A DNA stretch of 5,519 nucleotides from Parachlamydiaceae bacterium (GCA_013815395.1 JACDGH010000188.1:1-5519); one strand, 5' to 3'; counted from the stretch's first letter, positions 1 to 5,519 are shown. Translations and numbers: made by a program. The notes: a model not told the origin generated them from the letters alone.

Positions 1-220
1 TACCTGAAGCTGTGCTTCCTGCAGTTGCATCCTTGCCTGATTGAGTAATGCTAGCTGTGGTTTCATTGCCCGAAGCAGTGGCGCCGATTCCTGTTTTAGA
101 AAAAGTATTTTCGTTTGCATTGCTACCAGTTGCAGTCTTAAAAGTTCCCTTACCTGAAGTGGTGCTACCTGCAGTGGCATCCTTGCCTGATTGAGTAACG
201 CTAGCAGTGGTATCTTTGCT
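1..220 (-). repeat. 150-bp-period direct repeat within the repeat-protein gene
   Basis: Positions 1-60 and 151-210 align without gaps and match at 54 of 60 bases; the similarity fades over the following ten bases. The spacing is 150 bp, so the reading frame is kept. Some differences are synonymous (GCC/GCA and GGT/GGA codons), which suggests an older duplication kept under coding constraint. Only one full period is visible, because the array continues, if at all, beyond position 1. A weaker internal echo (ATASGNETTAS against ATAGSTTSG) suggests a shorter ancestral unit. Confidence 0.8.
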
Positions 221-586
221 GCTTTGCTGGGTATTTTGTGTCGACCCTACTAATGCCCCTTGTGTTGCCACTCCAACTTTCTGAGTAATTTTACTTGTAT
301 TTACTAAAGTAGCGGAAGCAGTATCTGTATATCTTTTACGAGATTCAGGATTTATAGGATTTGAAAAATCGTTTGAAAATTTTTGAGTTCGGCTAAAAGT
401 TCGCTTAAAAAAATCGGAGACTTTTACGGAAAAACCGCTCGAGATTTCAGGCAATTTAGTCACTTTTCTCGCAGCTACTTGAGAGCCGGCCGTAGAAGCA
501 GTGCCAGCTTTAACGGTGGTTTTTGAAGACCATCCCCCTGCTCGCGCAAAAGGGTTAAGTATGGATGCTAAAATTTTGAAGCTCAT
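1..586 (-). CDS. Thr/Ser/Ala/Gly-rich repeat protein, N-terminal part only (3' end outside the window)
   Basis: An open frame runs from ATG at 586 to the window edge without a stop, giving 195 codons. The ATG is preceded by GTGAGG with a 4-nt spacer, a fair ribosome binding site, and a promoter lies upstream at 628-657. The protein starts MSFKILASILNPFARAGGW, with no clear signal peptide or membrane segment. Residues 20-105 are basic and polar, including SDFFKRTFSRTQKF near 57-70. From about residue 106 it becomes low-complexity and rich in T, S, A, G, Q and K. A 20-residue block around TQSGKDATAGS recurs at 126-145 and 176-195, a period of exactly 50 residues. I do not recognise a family. 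Repeat proteins of this composition in intracellular bacteria can be surface proteins or secreted effectors, and the lack of a Sec signal would fit type III export, but both are guesses. Codon use and the lack of frameshifts argue that it is a real gene. Confidence 0.8.
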   Translation of the reverse strand, partial: MSFKILASILNPFARAGGWSSKTTVKAGTASTAGSQVAARKVTKLPEISSGFSVKVSDFFKRTFSRTQKFSNDFSNPINPESRKRYTDTASATLVNTSKITQKVGVATQGALVGSTQNTQQSSKDTTASVTQSGKDATAGSTTSGKGTFKTATGSNANENTFSKTGIGATASGNETTASITQSGKDATAGSTASG

Positions 587-627
587 AAAACCTCACTTTG
601 TTAGTTAGCAATATTAGCTAATACTTA

Positions 628-657
628 ATTATAATATTAAATATTTATTTAATTCAA
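628..657 (-). promoter_or_regulatory. Sigma70-like promoter for the repeat-protein gene
   Basis: Read on the minus strand, TTGAAT (657-652) is followed after 18 bp by a consensus TATAAT (633-628). This would start transcription near position 621 and give a leader of about 35 nt before the ATG at 586. The spacer is entirely A/T. A short dyad, TTAGC-N7-GCTAA at 605-621, lies at the predicted start of the transcript and could be an operator, but at this AT content it could also be chance. Confidence 0.5.
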
Positions 658-803
658 TTATTTATTTTTATCTTGCTACAAGTCAAAGACTAGAAGTGTG
701 TTAATTAAAAAAGGGAAAATTAATTACTTGAAAACAATTCTTTTCAAAAATTTAAACTTAGTTAGTTGAAATTTTTTGTTAATGACCCAGATTTTCGAAT
801 TGC

Positions 804-836
804 AAAAAAAAGGTCTCAACCCTGTTCCAGGGTGAC
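804..836 (-). terminator. Rho-independent terminator after the flavoprotein gene
   Basis: On the minus strand a stem ACCCTG / CAGGGT closes a GAA loop (819-833). It is extended by GTC pairing with GAC (813-815 with 834-836) across a 3-nt bulge. A run of eight T follows at 811-804. It begins 45 bp past the stop codon at 881, in the correct orientation for the flavoprotein gene. The plus strand has no T run, so it looks one-directional and insulates the repeat-protein gene from its upstream neighbour. Confidence 0.75.
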
Positions 837-880
837 GCGATTCTTCCAATCCTAAATATTGATTTTAAAAATTAATTATT

Positions 881-2428
881 TTAAAAATTTTGATTAGGGG
901 AAATGGTTAGATTAGGAGAAGTAGAAAGAGAAGTTTTAGCATTTTCCAAAAAGAAATCGATAAGAATACCTTCAGCAACTCTGATTGCTCCTACACTATT
1001 GAGGCCAATATCTCCGCCTAAAAGACCGTGACTTAAGAAAGCGCCATAATTGAAACAATAGATGTTTTTTAAATGCTTTGCGGCACCTGGATTTGCTGCT
1101 AAAAATTCAAAATGAGGTCCCAAATAAGGAAATCTGCCCAATTTTGAATTGGCAGTACTTAATGCAGAAGGGACACGATTTCCCCACAATAAAATTTCTG
1201 AATAGAACGAGGCCAACTCAGGGCGCCTGGATAGATCTACCGCAAAACCAGTGGCAAGAATAATAAAATCCACATCGAAATCTCCCTTGCTCGTAGATAT
1301 TCGAGCAGTAACCCCATTATCCGAAATGTTTTGCACACGCGTACTATAATGCACTGTTAAATTCTTAAAATTCTCCACACGGTGTAAAGTTTCCTTTGGG
1401 GGAGGAATCCCATGCCCCAGCCACTCAGAAAAAGAAGCCCACCGCTCTTGATCACTTAGGTAATAAAAACCTAAACCGGCCCCTGGTTGATTAAATGGCA
1501 AATGGTCGTTAGCTCTTGGTAAACCTTCGCGACGAATAATAATGTCGACAGATCGAGCCCCATGTTCAAGTGCTGCAGCCGCCGCATCAAAAGCCGAAGC
1601 CCCAGCTCCAATGATGGCAATTTTTTTATTTGCTAAGGATTCTAGATCAATCTGTTCAATAGTATGCGCATAAAGATGAAGAGCGATATTTTTCATATAT
1701 ACGGGAATTTCCTTTCCTCCGGCGCCATCGCGACCGGTAGCTAAAACTACCTTGCGGGCATAAACAAGTTGCTCCATACCTTGTTTTTCAAAAGAAAGTT
1801 CAAAAAAATCATTCAAGGGAAGTATACTTTTTAAAGTGATATTATTTTCGACAGGTAGGTTAAGCACATTTTTAAACCAACATAAATAGCTATTCCAAAG
1901 ATGTGTCGGAATGGATTTGAGCTGTTTCCAGTTTTCAGACCCATATTGAACTTCATACCAAGCCCAAAATGTTAGGCTGGGTATCCCGAGAGAGGGTCCT
2001 AAATCAGTTTTGCCGGATCTAAGGACATTCATGCGCGCATAGCGCGCCCAGGGTCCTTCTTTGCCACAAGTATTCTCATCAAAGACTTTAACGTTGTTAA
2101 TGCCTTCCTTGATCAAAGCAAAGCTTGTGGCTAAGCCATTCATGCCTCCTCCTATAATAGCGACATCGAGAATTATTATTGAATCTGAGATAACATGCTG
2201 GGGTAGCCACGAATGGTTAGGAATATTAAGCATTTGCAATTCTTTACGCACCTGTTCTTTAAGGGTAGCCAACCCAATAAGAGAGTTAATATTTTCGTGA
2301 GTTTCAGCAAATGAATAAGTGACAGTGAAGGAATAAAGACTAATAATTATAGGAAAAATTTTTATAAATTTAAAATAAAGGCACAATAAATTAAGTCTAA
2401 TTATAGAAAAAAAATTGTCGTCATTCAT
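881..2428 (-). CDS. Flavin-containing monooxygenase-like FAD/NAD(P) oxidoreductase with an N-terminal signal-like segment
   Basis: This 515-residue protein has the two-dinucleotide layout of flavin-containing monooxygenases (COG2072-like). An FAD Rossmann motif GGGMNG sits at 93-98 after a beta strand, and the NAD(P)H motif GAGASA is at 274-279. ATG motifs that close the FAD domain are at 230-232 and 392-394. EGPWARYARMNVLRSGKTDLG (first 20 residues from 124) and YAHT (253-256) resemble bacterial members of this family. The strict FxGxxxH fingerprint of classical FMOs is not visible, so substrate and chemistry (hydroxylation or another flavin oxidation) cannot be named. Residues 9-41 are strongly hydrophobic and end in YSFA-E, a plausible Sec signal peptide or membrane anchor, which is odd for an NADPH flavoenzyme. 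The start is supported by TAGGA four bases upstream of the ATG. The tail (495-515) is Ser/Thr/Asn-rich. It is probably the second gene of an operon with the DUF2892 gene, 41 bp upstream. Confidence 0.93.
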   Translation of the reverse strand: MNDDNFFSIIRLNLLCLYFKFIKIFPIIISLYSFTVTYSFAETHENINSLIGLATLKEQVRKELQMLNIPNHSWLPQHVISDSIIILDVAIIGGGMNGLATSFALIKEGINNVKVFDENTCGKEGPWARYARMNVLRSGKTDLGPSLGIPSLTFWAWYEVQYGSENWKQLKSIPTHLWNSYLCWFKNVLNLPVENNITLKSILPLNDFFELSFEKQGMEQLVYARKVVLATGRDGAGGKEIPVYMKNIALHLYAHTIEQIDLESLANKKIAIIGAGASAFDAAAAALEHGARSVDIIIRREGLPRANDHLPFNQPGAGLGFYYLSDQERWASFSEWLGHGIPPPKETLHRVENFKNLTVHYSTRVQNISDNGVTARISTSKGDFDVDFIILATGFAVDLSRRPELASFYSEILLWGNRVPSALSTANSKLGRFPYLGPHFEFLAANPGAAKHLKNIYCFNYGAFLSHGLLGGDIGLNSVGAIRVAEGILIDFFLENAKTSLSTSPNLTISPNQNF

Positions 2429-2469
2429 AAAATCCTAATCTTTGTAAGTCTTATCTTTAATAATTATCA

Positions 2470-2670
2470 TTACTTCTTTTCCGGATTGATTGGGCAACTG
2501 CTCTTTCCAAGTAATTGATACATTACGCACCAGCCTGCTAAGGCTTCATAAAAAGTAAATAGTGCAATAGCTAATGCTATCCAGCTGCTCTGCCACCAAG
2601 CTAATATCAAAAAAATTATTCCTAAAGATAATCTAATCATTCGGTCAGTTGTGCCTATGTTTTGCTTCAT
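2470..2670 (-). CDS. DUF2892 / YgaP-like small inner-membrane protein
   Basis: This 66-residue protein matches the YgaP-like transmembrane family (DUF2892) along its whole length. It starts with MKQNIGTTDRMIRL, has two hydrophobic helices at about 13-26 and 29-44, and then the family's GWC at 46-48 and a CP at 59-60 near the C-terminus. Proteins of this family sit in the inner membrane. Some are fused to rhodanese domains or lie near sulfur or redox genes, but stand-alone members have no defined function. The start is firm: GTGAGGAG lies just upstream of the ATG. It is the first gene of a probable two-gene unit with the flavoprotein gene downstream. The two conserved cysteines near the membrane face could be redox-active or bind a metal, which is inference. 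Confidence 0.93.
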   Translation of the reverse strand: MKQNIGTTDRMIRLSLGIIFLILAWWQSSWIALAIALFTFYEALAGWCVMYQLLGKSSCPINPEKK

Positions 2671-2703
2671 TTCTCCTCACTAATACCTAGATTTTGCCAT
2701 ATT

Positions 2704-2774
2704 TATACCTAAACGCATTCGAAAATCGGATTTCTCAAAGCTAAAAATAATCTTTTCGAACGCGTTTAAGTATA
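2704..2774. repeat. 22-nt-arm inverted repeat, 27-nt spacer
   Basis: Arms at 2704-2725 and 2753-2774 pair at 20 of 22 positions. The core AAACGC-x-TTCGAAAA mirrors TTTTCGAA-x-GCGTTT. The sequence TATACCT also occurs as a direct repeat at the two ends (2704-2710 and 2771-2777). The structure could be an operator for a dimeric regulator, a stable hairpin in the leader of the DUF2892 transcript, or the remnant of a miniature inverted-repeat element with TA-rich ends. There is no T run directly after either arm, so a terminator role is unlikely. Confidence 0.8.
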
Positions 2775-2834
2775 CCTACTAGACAAATAATATATAATGT
2801 GAAATTTTGAAATAGAAATCGTTATAAAAAAAAC

Positions 2835-2863
2835 AGCTCTAGTAGTCAATTACTCCTATAGCT
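2835..2863 (+). promoter_or_regulatory. Imperfect hairpin in the 5' leader of the quinone-reductase gene
   Basis: AGCTCTAGTAGT (2835-2846) and ACTCCTATAGCT (2852-2863) pair at 10 of 12 positions around a 5-nt CAATT loop. It sits 7 nt before the AAAAGG ribosome binding site (2871-2876) and downstream of the candidate -10 at 2793. It could be an operator or an RNA element that affects translation. The two internal mismatches leave it only moderately stable. Confidence 0.4.
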
Positions 2864-2883
2864 CTCTCACAAAAGGTTTTTTC

Positions 2884-3870
2884 ATGAAAGCTGCGTTTAT
2901 AAAAAAAACAGGTCCACCTTGCAATATCGAATATGGAGAATTACCTATTCCAAAAATTAAGGATAATGAAGTTTTGATAAAAGTGTCGGCTGTTGCCGTA
3001 AACCCTATTGATACGTACATCAGATCGGGTAAATATACTTTCAGTCAAGCCTTGCCAACCCCTTTTATTATTGGATGCGATGCTGTTGGGGTTGTTGCTG
3101 ATTTCGGTAGCGCTGTTAAACAATTTAAAGCTGGACAGCGGGTTTGGACAAATAGAATGGGTCTAAATGGGCTTCAAGGCACTTATGCTGAATATGTCGC
3201 TGTGGATGAAGATTTGGTGTACTCTGCGCCTGAACATGTTGATGATGTGGCTTTAGTTTCAGTACTTCAGTCAGGAGCAACTGCATGTATTGGATTAATT
3301 CGAGCAGCAATGCTTAAAGTATCCGAAATAGTCTTTATAAATGGCGGAGCCGGCAACGTAGGTTCTGCCATTATTCAATTGGCCGTTGCGCGAGGTGCAA
3401 GGGTTATCACAGCGACCAGTGGCAATGAAAAAATGGAATGGTGCAAGAGTCTTGGGGCGGAACTGGTTTTGGATTATAAGAAAGATGATTTTTCTAAAAA
3501 AATTGAGATGGTTGCTCCAGATGGAGTGGATGTTTTTTGGGACACTTCCAGAAATCCGAATTTCGAAATCAGTATTCCTTTAATGAAACAGCATGGCCGT
3601 ATCGTTTTAATGGCTGGACATGATGCACACCCTACACTGCCTGTGGGATTGTTTTATAGTAAAGAATGTACACTTAAAGGTTTTAGCTTAGTAAATGCTA
3701 ATCACCTTGAATTAAAGGGATGTGCTGAAATTATTAACCGATGTCTGGAAGATGGGAAACTTAAAACTAAAATTTCCGAGGTAATGCCTTTGTCCGAGGC
3801 TTCTAGGGCTCATTCTATCATAGAATCTCAGCCAGAATTATGGGGCAAGATTGTTTTAAAGATTTCGTAA
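2884..3870 (+). CDS. NADPH:quinone oxidoreductase-type medium-chain dehydrogenase (zinc-free)
   Basis: This 328-residue protein has the normal length and order of the quinone oxidoreductase branch of the medium-chain dehydrogenase/reductase superfamily. An N-terminal GroES-like domain comes first, with NPIDTYIRSG at 40-49 and GCDAVGVV at 64-71. The Rossmann domain follows, with the nucleotide motif GGAGNVG at 154-160. The cysteine/histidine zinc ligands of alcohol dehydrogenases are absent at the expected places, as in Qor and zeta-crystallin. It is expected to be cytosolic and to reduce quinones or other enone-type substrates with NADPH; the substrate cannot be read from sequence. The ATG is preceded by AAAAGG with a 7-nt spacer. 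It stands alone on the plus strand, diverges from the DUF2892/flavoprotein unit and converges on the porin-like gene. The stop codon overlaps the A run that forms the opposing gene's terminator tail. Confidence 0.95.
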   Translation: MKAAFIKKTGPPCNIEYGELPIPKIKDNEVLIKVSAVAVNPIDTYIRSGKYTFSQALPTPFIIGCDAVGVVADFGSAVKQFKAGQRVWTNRMGLNGLQGTYAEYVAVDEDLVYSAPEHVDDVALVSVLQSGATACIGLIRAAMLKVSEIVFINGGAGNVGSAIIQLAVARGARVITATSGNEKMEWCKSLGAELVLDYKKDDFSKKIEMVAPDGVDVFWDTSRNPNFEISIPLMKQHGRIVLMAGHDAHPTLPVGLFYSKECTLKGFSLVNANHLELKGCAEIINRCLEDGKLKTKISEVMPLSEASRAHSIIESQPELWGKIVLKIS

Positions 3871-3937
3871 AAAAAACTAGCCCCCACTTTATTAAGGTCA
3901 ATGATTTTATGATTGATCCTAATAAAGTGGAGGCTAG
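3869..3937. terminator. Long hairpin terminator shared by convergent genes
   Basis: Arms 3877-3897 and 3918-3937 pair almost fully: CTAGCC-x-CCACTTTATT against its complement, with one mismatch and one bulge. The stem continues with TCAAT (3898-3902) pairing ATTGA (3912-3916), leaving a 9-nt loop. On the minus strand the stem is followed by eight T (3876-3869), a strong intrinsic terminator for the porin-like gene that ends at 3965. On the plus strand the following sequence is CTAATAATTATTT, a weaker but plausible tail for the reductase gene. Confidence 0.88.
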
Positions 3938-3964
3938 CTAATAATTATTTACTATTGCCTACGA

Positions 3965-4993
3965 CTAAAATGTGTAGCCAATATCAACAGTAACCATATA
4001 TGTATTCCAATCTAAGTGTCTAAAGCGAGAGTTTTCTCCACTTGAATTGCTGAAACTTGAACTTGAATTTGAACTAGAACCAAAACCCGAACCTTCATTA
4101 TAAGGGCTTGAATTATTGCGGCCCTTAGAAGTGTACCAGTTCTTATAGTTAAACTTCAAACCTGCGAAAAAGCCATCGCATAAAGTATAGATTCCACCAA
4201 GTGTGACTTCGTTACCATATGCATTCTTTTTTCTGTAACTTCTTGAAAATGTAGTATTTGTATTTTCAAATGCTAAACCTTCATCAAGTTTTGCACGGAA
4301 GTTTGTCCAGTGAAATGCATAGTCAAGATACAACAAAGTTTCGCAATTAACATTATATGTAGCTCCAAAGCCAAACCATGGCCCGCTCAAACGGAATCTA
4401 TGGGTATTAGCATTGCTGCTTGAAGAAAGGTTGTCACTGACTGAGGAATCATATAAATCAAAACTACCGCGACGCAATTGAAGGTAGTTATATGAGTAAC
4501 CAACTAATGGAGCGATCGAACCAGACCAGCAATCAAAGTTAAATTGATAGCCAATACCACCTGATAAATCATAAGCATGACCATTTCTCGAACGTGTGGA
4601 AAAGTTGCTTGATGAACTAGCGAATGCACTTGATTCGCCAAATGTGTTTGTGGAAAGACGGCTTTTGCCATAGACCCAACCGTAGTCAAAATCACCTTTA
4701 ATCAAATAATGATCATTAACTAAAAAAGCCATATCAGCTTCAATCACACCTAGTTTAATGTCACGCCATTTTTGACGGAAATCACCATTGTTAAAGCCCG
4801 AAGCCGATGTTTTCCAGCTAATAGAGTCCCAACGGAGCCCGCCGCCAACACTTACGTAAAGTTTAGAATCAAAATCTAAACAGCAGTCGCTAGGAGCGCT
4901 GCAAGGATTGCAACAGTCTGTTTCGCAGCCAGACGCAAACGCTTGTACTGTACCTACTAGGCACGCCAATACTAAAAATAAATGTTTTTTCAT
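3965..4993 (-). CDS. Cysteine-rich outer-membrane beta-barrel protein, chlamydial Pom porin-like
   Basis: The protein has 342 residues. It begins with a clear signal peptide, MKKHLFLVLACLVGTVQAFA, cut before SGCE. The mature N-terminus carries six cysteines within 16 residues (23, 27, 28, 31, 37, 38), and three more are at 155, 217 and 272. Alternating aromatic/aliphatic strands run through the rest, and the chain ends YMVTVDIGYTF with a terminal Phe, the usual mark of a Bam-assembled barrel. Ser/Asn-rich stretches at 114-135, 181-197 and 292-323 look like exposed loops. This fits the Pom porins of Protochlamydia; I recognise the type, not a specific member. A more distant chlamydial or Legionella-type MOMP is the alternative. 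Cysteine cross-linking would suit the chlamydial envelope. A GTG codon lies directly upstream (4996), but it abuts the GGAGGT site at 5002-4997, so the ATG at 4993 is the better start. It is monocistronic: promoter at 5025-5053, terminator at 3869-3937. Confidence 0.9.
   Translation of the reverse strand: MKKHLFLVLACLVGTVQAFASGCETDCCNPCSAPSDCCLDFDSKLYVSVGGGLRWDSISWKTSASGFNNGDFRQKWRDIKLGVIEADMAFLVNDHYLIKGDFDYGWVYGKSRLSTNTFGESSAFASSSSNFSTRSRNGHAYDLSGGIGYQFNFDCWSGSIAPLVGYSYNYLQLRRGSFDLYDSSVSDNLSSSSNANTHRFRLSGPWFGFGATYNVNCETLLYLDYAFHWTNFRAKLDEGLAFENTNTTFSRSYRKKNAYGNEVTLGGIYTLCDGFFAGLKFNYKNWYTSKGRNNSSPYNEGSGFGSSSNSSSSFSNSSGENSRFRHLDWNTYMVTVDIGYTF
4056..4079 (-). repeat. Short hexamer array encoding a serine-rich loop
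   Basis: Four tandem hexamers (CTTGAA, CTTGAA, TTTGAA, CTAGAA on the plus strand) lie inside the porin-like gene and encode Ser/Asn-rich residues through AGT-TCA codon pairs. The unit length is a multiple of three, so gain or loss of copies would change loop length without breaking the frame. A related copy, CTTGAA, is at 4041-4046. Confidence 0.5.
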
Positions 4994-5024
4994 CACACCT
5001 CCATAAAGATTTTCAACAATCTAA

Positions 5025-5053
5025 TAAATAAGGTGTTTTTAAAAAAAATGCAA
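5025..5053 (-). promoter_or_regulatory. Sigma70-like promoter for the porin-like gene
   Basis: On the minus strand TTGCAT (5053-5048) is followed after exactly 17 bp by TATTTA (5030-5025). Twelve of the spacer bases form a T7-A5 tract. The predicted start near 5018 gives a short leader of about 25 nt, in which a 5-bp stem (5007-5011 with 5018-5022) precedes the strong GGAGGT ribosome binding site. An A/T-tract spacer and a near-perfect ribosome binding site would suit a highly expressed envelope gene. Confidence 0.45.
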
Positions 5054-5387
5054 GCAGAAGTTTATGACAGATCAAAAAACTATCAAAATTTGTAAGTTTT
5101 TATTTCAAATATATTCGCTCTATGAACCGAGGAAGATGTGTTTGCAATTTTTCTAGCTTATTGATTTTTAGCAATATATATACAGTTAACAAATAAAAAT
5201 AAAATATTTATCTGTTAAAAACAAAAAAAATATGACTCCATAAAAAAAATGAAAATTGTGTGTGCATGAAATCGAATGAAGTGCCATTCTTCTCAAATTT
5301 ATTGGGATTTGATCAGAATTATGACGCAATCGCCTAAACTTAATTGATTTATGGAAAAAAACAAATTTTTCGTAAAAGTCCATTGCG
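5054..5387. other. AT-rich intergenic region without a supported gene
   Basis: This stretch is very AT-rich, with many A and T runs. I find no convincing gene, RNA gene or terminator in it. A 65-codon minus-strand frame (5186-5383) lacks a ribosome binding site and has the Phe/Ile/Lys-rich composition expected of translated AT-rich DNA. A tandem pair of TTGCGTTA (5383-5390 and 5393-5400) marks its right border, and a near-inverted relative, TGACGCAAT, is at 5322-5330. Confidence 0.6.
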
Positions 5388-5519
5388 TTAAATTGCGTTA
5401 TTTTTGTATGTTAATGCTTCTTCTGAACGAAACCGAGTGAAAACGAAGTAGCGTGGAAGAAAATAGCAGCTGCCAACTGAGCAGTGCGTCGTGAGTTTTG
5501 ACAGTGATAAAAAGACAAT
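5388..5519 (-). other. Higher-GC edge segment, open in all minus-strand frames; possible 3' end of a gene
   Basis: From about 5411 the base composition changes sharply from the AT-rich gap to near-balanced DNA. On the minus strand the three frames stay open from the window edge to stops at 5388, 5411 and close to it. One frame ends in SFSLGFVQKKH and another in RFRSEEALTYKNNAI. I cannot choose a frame or recognise a family. It may be the end of a minus-strand gene, the end of a mobile element, or a structured RNA region; a GCAGCTGC palindrome is at 5466-5473. Confidence 0.25.

Larger units (their letters stand above)
2671..2883. promoter_or_regulatory. Divergent promoter region between the DUF2892 and quinone-reductase genes
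   Basis: This 213-bp gap must hold the start signals for both divergent units. On the plus strand a consensus TATAAT at 2793-2798 is the best -10 for the reductase gene, but I find no good -35 at 16-18 bp. On the minus strand TATACT at 2774-2769 is a possible -10 for the DUF2892 unit, again with a poor -35 (TTATAT). Weak -35 boxes on both sides suggest that an activator may be needed, or that the promoters are simply divergent from the consensus. The two candidate -10 elements lie next to the right arm of the inverted repeat at 2704-2774. Confidence 0.35.

Noticed and set aside
1..220. CRISPR-like array in the left repeats
   Set aside because: The repeat period is 150 bp, the repeats keep an open reading frame, and the copies differ as coding duplications do. 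There are no short identical repeats with unique spacers.
1078..1263. 61-codon plus-strand frame inside the flavoprotein gene
   Set aside because: It lies fully antisense to a well-supported gene and has no credible motif of its own.
2061..2300. 79-codon plus-strand frame inside the flavoprotein gene
   Set aside because: It is antisense to the 5' half of a gene with clear FAD motifs, so it is a shadow frame.
2941..3310. Two minus-strand frames antisense to the quinone-reductase gene
   Set aside because: Both overlap the clearly coding plus-strand gene and show no domain features.
3386..3583. 65-codon plus-strand frame inside the quinone-reductase gene
   Set aside because: It is an out-of-frame shadow over the nucleotide-binding domain of the real gene.
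4504..4695. 63-codon minus-strand frame inside the porin-like gene
   Set aside because: It is an alternative frame on the coding strand of the barrel protein, with no ribosome binding site of note.
4994..4996. GTG as the start codon of the porin-like gene
   Set aside because: It directly abuts the GGAGGT ribosome binding site. The next codon, ATG at 4993, has a workable spacer and gives a standard MKK signal peptide.
5186..5383. 65-codon minus-strand frame in the right-hand gap
   Set aside because: It has no ribosome binding site, its composition is Phe/Ile/His-rich as expected of translated AT-rich DNA, and it matches no recognisable motif.

Overview
The window is AT-rich bacterial DNA, most likely from an environmental chlamydia (Parachlamydiaceae, the Protochlamydia/Parachlamydia/Neochlamydia group). 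The main reason is the gene at 3965-4993. It encodes a small secreted beta-barrel protein with a cysteine-rich mature N-terminus and serine-rich loops, which fits the Pom-type porins of amoeba-associated chlamydiae. The low GC, the wide AT-rich gaps and the repeat-rich protein at the left edge agree with this. The assignment is inference, because no marker gene is present.

Layout from left to right. Positions 1-586 (minus) hold the first 195 codons of a Thr/Ser/Ala/Gly-rich protein that runs off the window. Its repeat unit is 150 bp (50 residues), and a sigma70-like promoter lies at 628-657. Positions 804-836 hold a terminator for the next minus-strand gene. Positions 881-2428 (minus) encode a flavin-containing monooxygenase-like FAD/NAD(P) oxidoreductase with an unusual hydrophobic, signal-peptide-like N-terminus. 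A small DUF2892 (YgaP-like) membrane protein at 2470-2670 lies 41 bp upstream on the same strand and is probably co-transcribed with it. The divergent gap 2671-2883 contains two dyads: a 22-nt-arm inverted repeat (2704-2774) and a 12-nt-arm imperfect hairpin (2835-2863). Positions 2884-3870 (plus) encode a zinc-free quinone-oxidoreductase-type medium-chain dehydrogenase. It converges on the porin-like gene, and the two share a long hairpin terminator at 3869-3937. Positions 5003-5519 hold a promoter for the porin-like gene and then mostly featureless AT-rich DNA. The last ~110 bp have visibly higher GC and are open in all three minus-strand frames, so another gene or element may begin just beyond the edge.

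Functionally there are two redox enzymes with separate, divergent transcription, one small membrane protein, one abundant-type envelope protein and one possible surface or effector repeat protein. I see no tRNA, rRNA, CRISPR array, transposase or complete mobile element. I do not see a coherent new multi-gene system. The most unusual items are the edge-truncated repeat protein, the apparent secretion signal on a flavoenzyme of a normally cytoplasmic family, and the dyads between the divergent genes.
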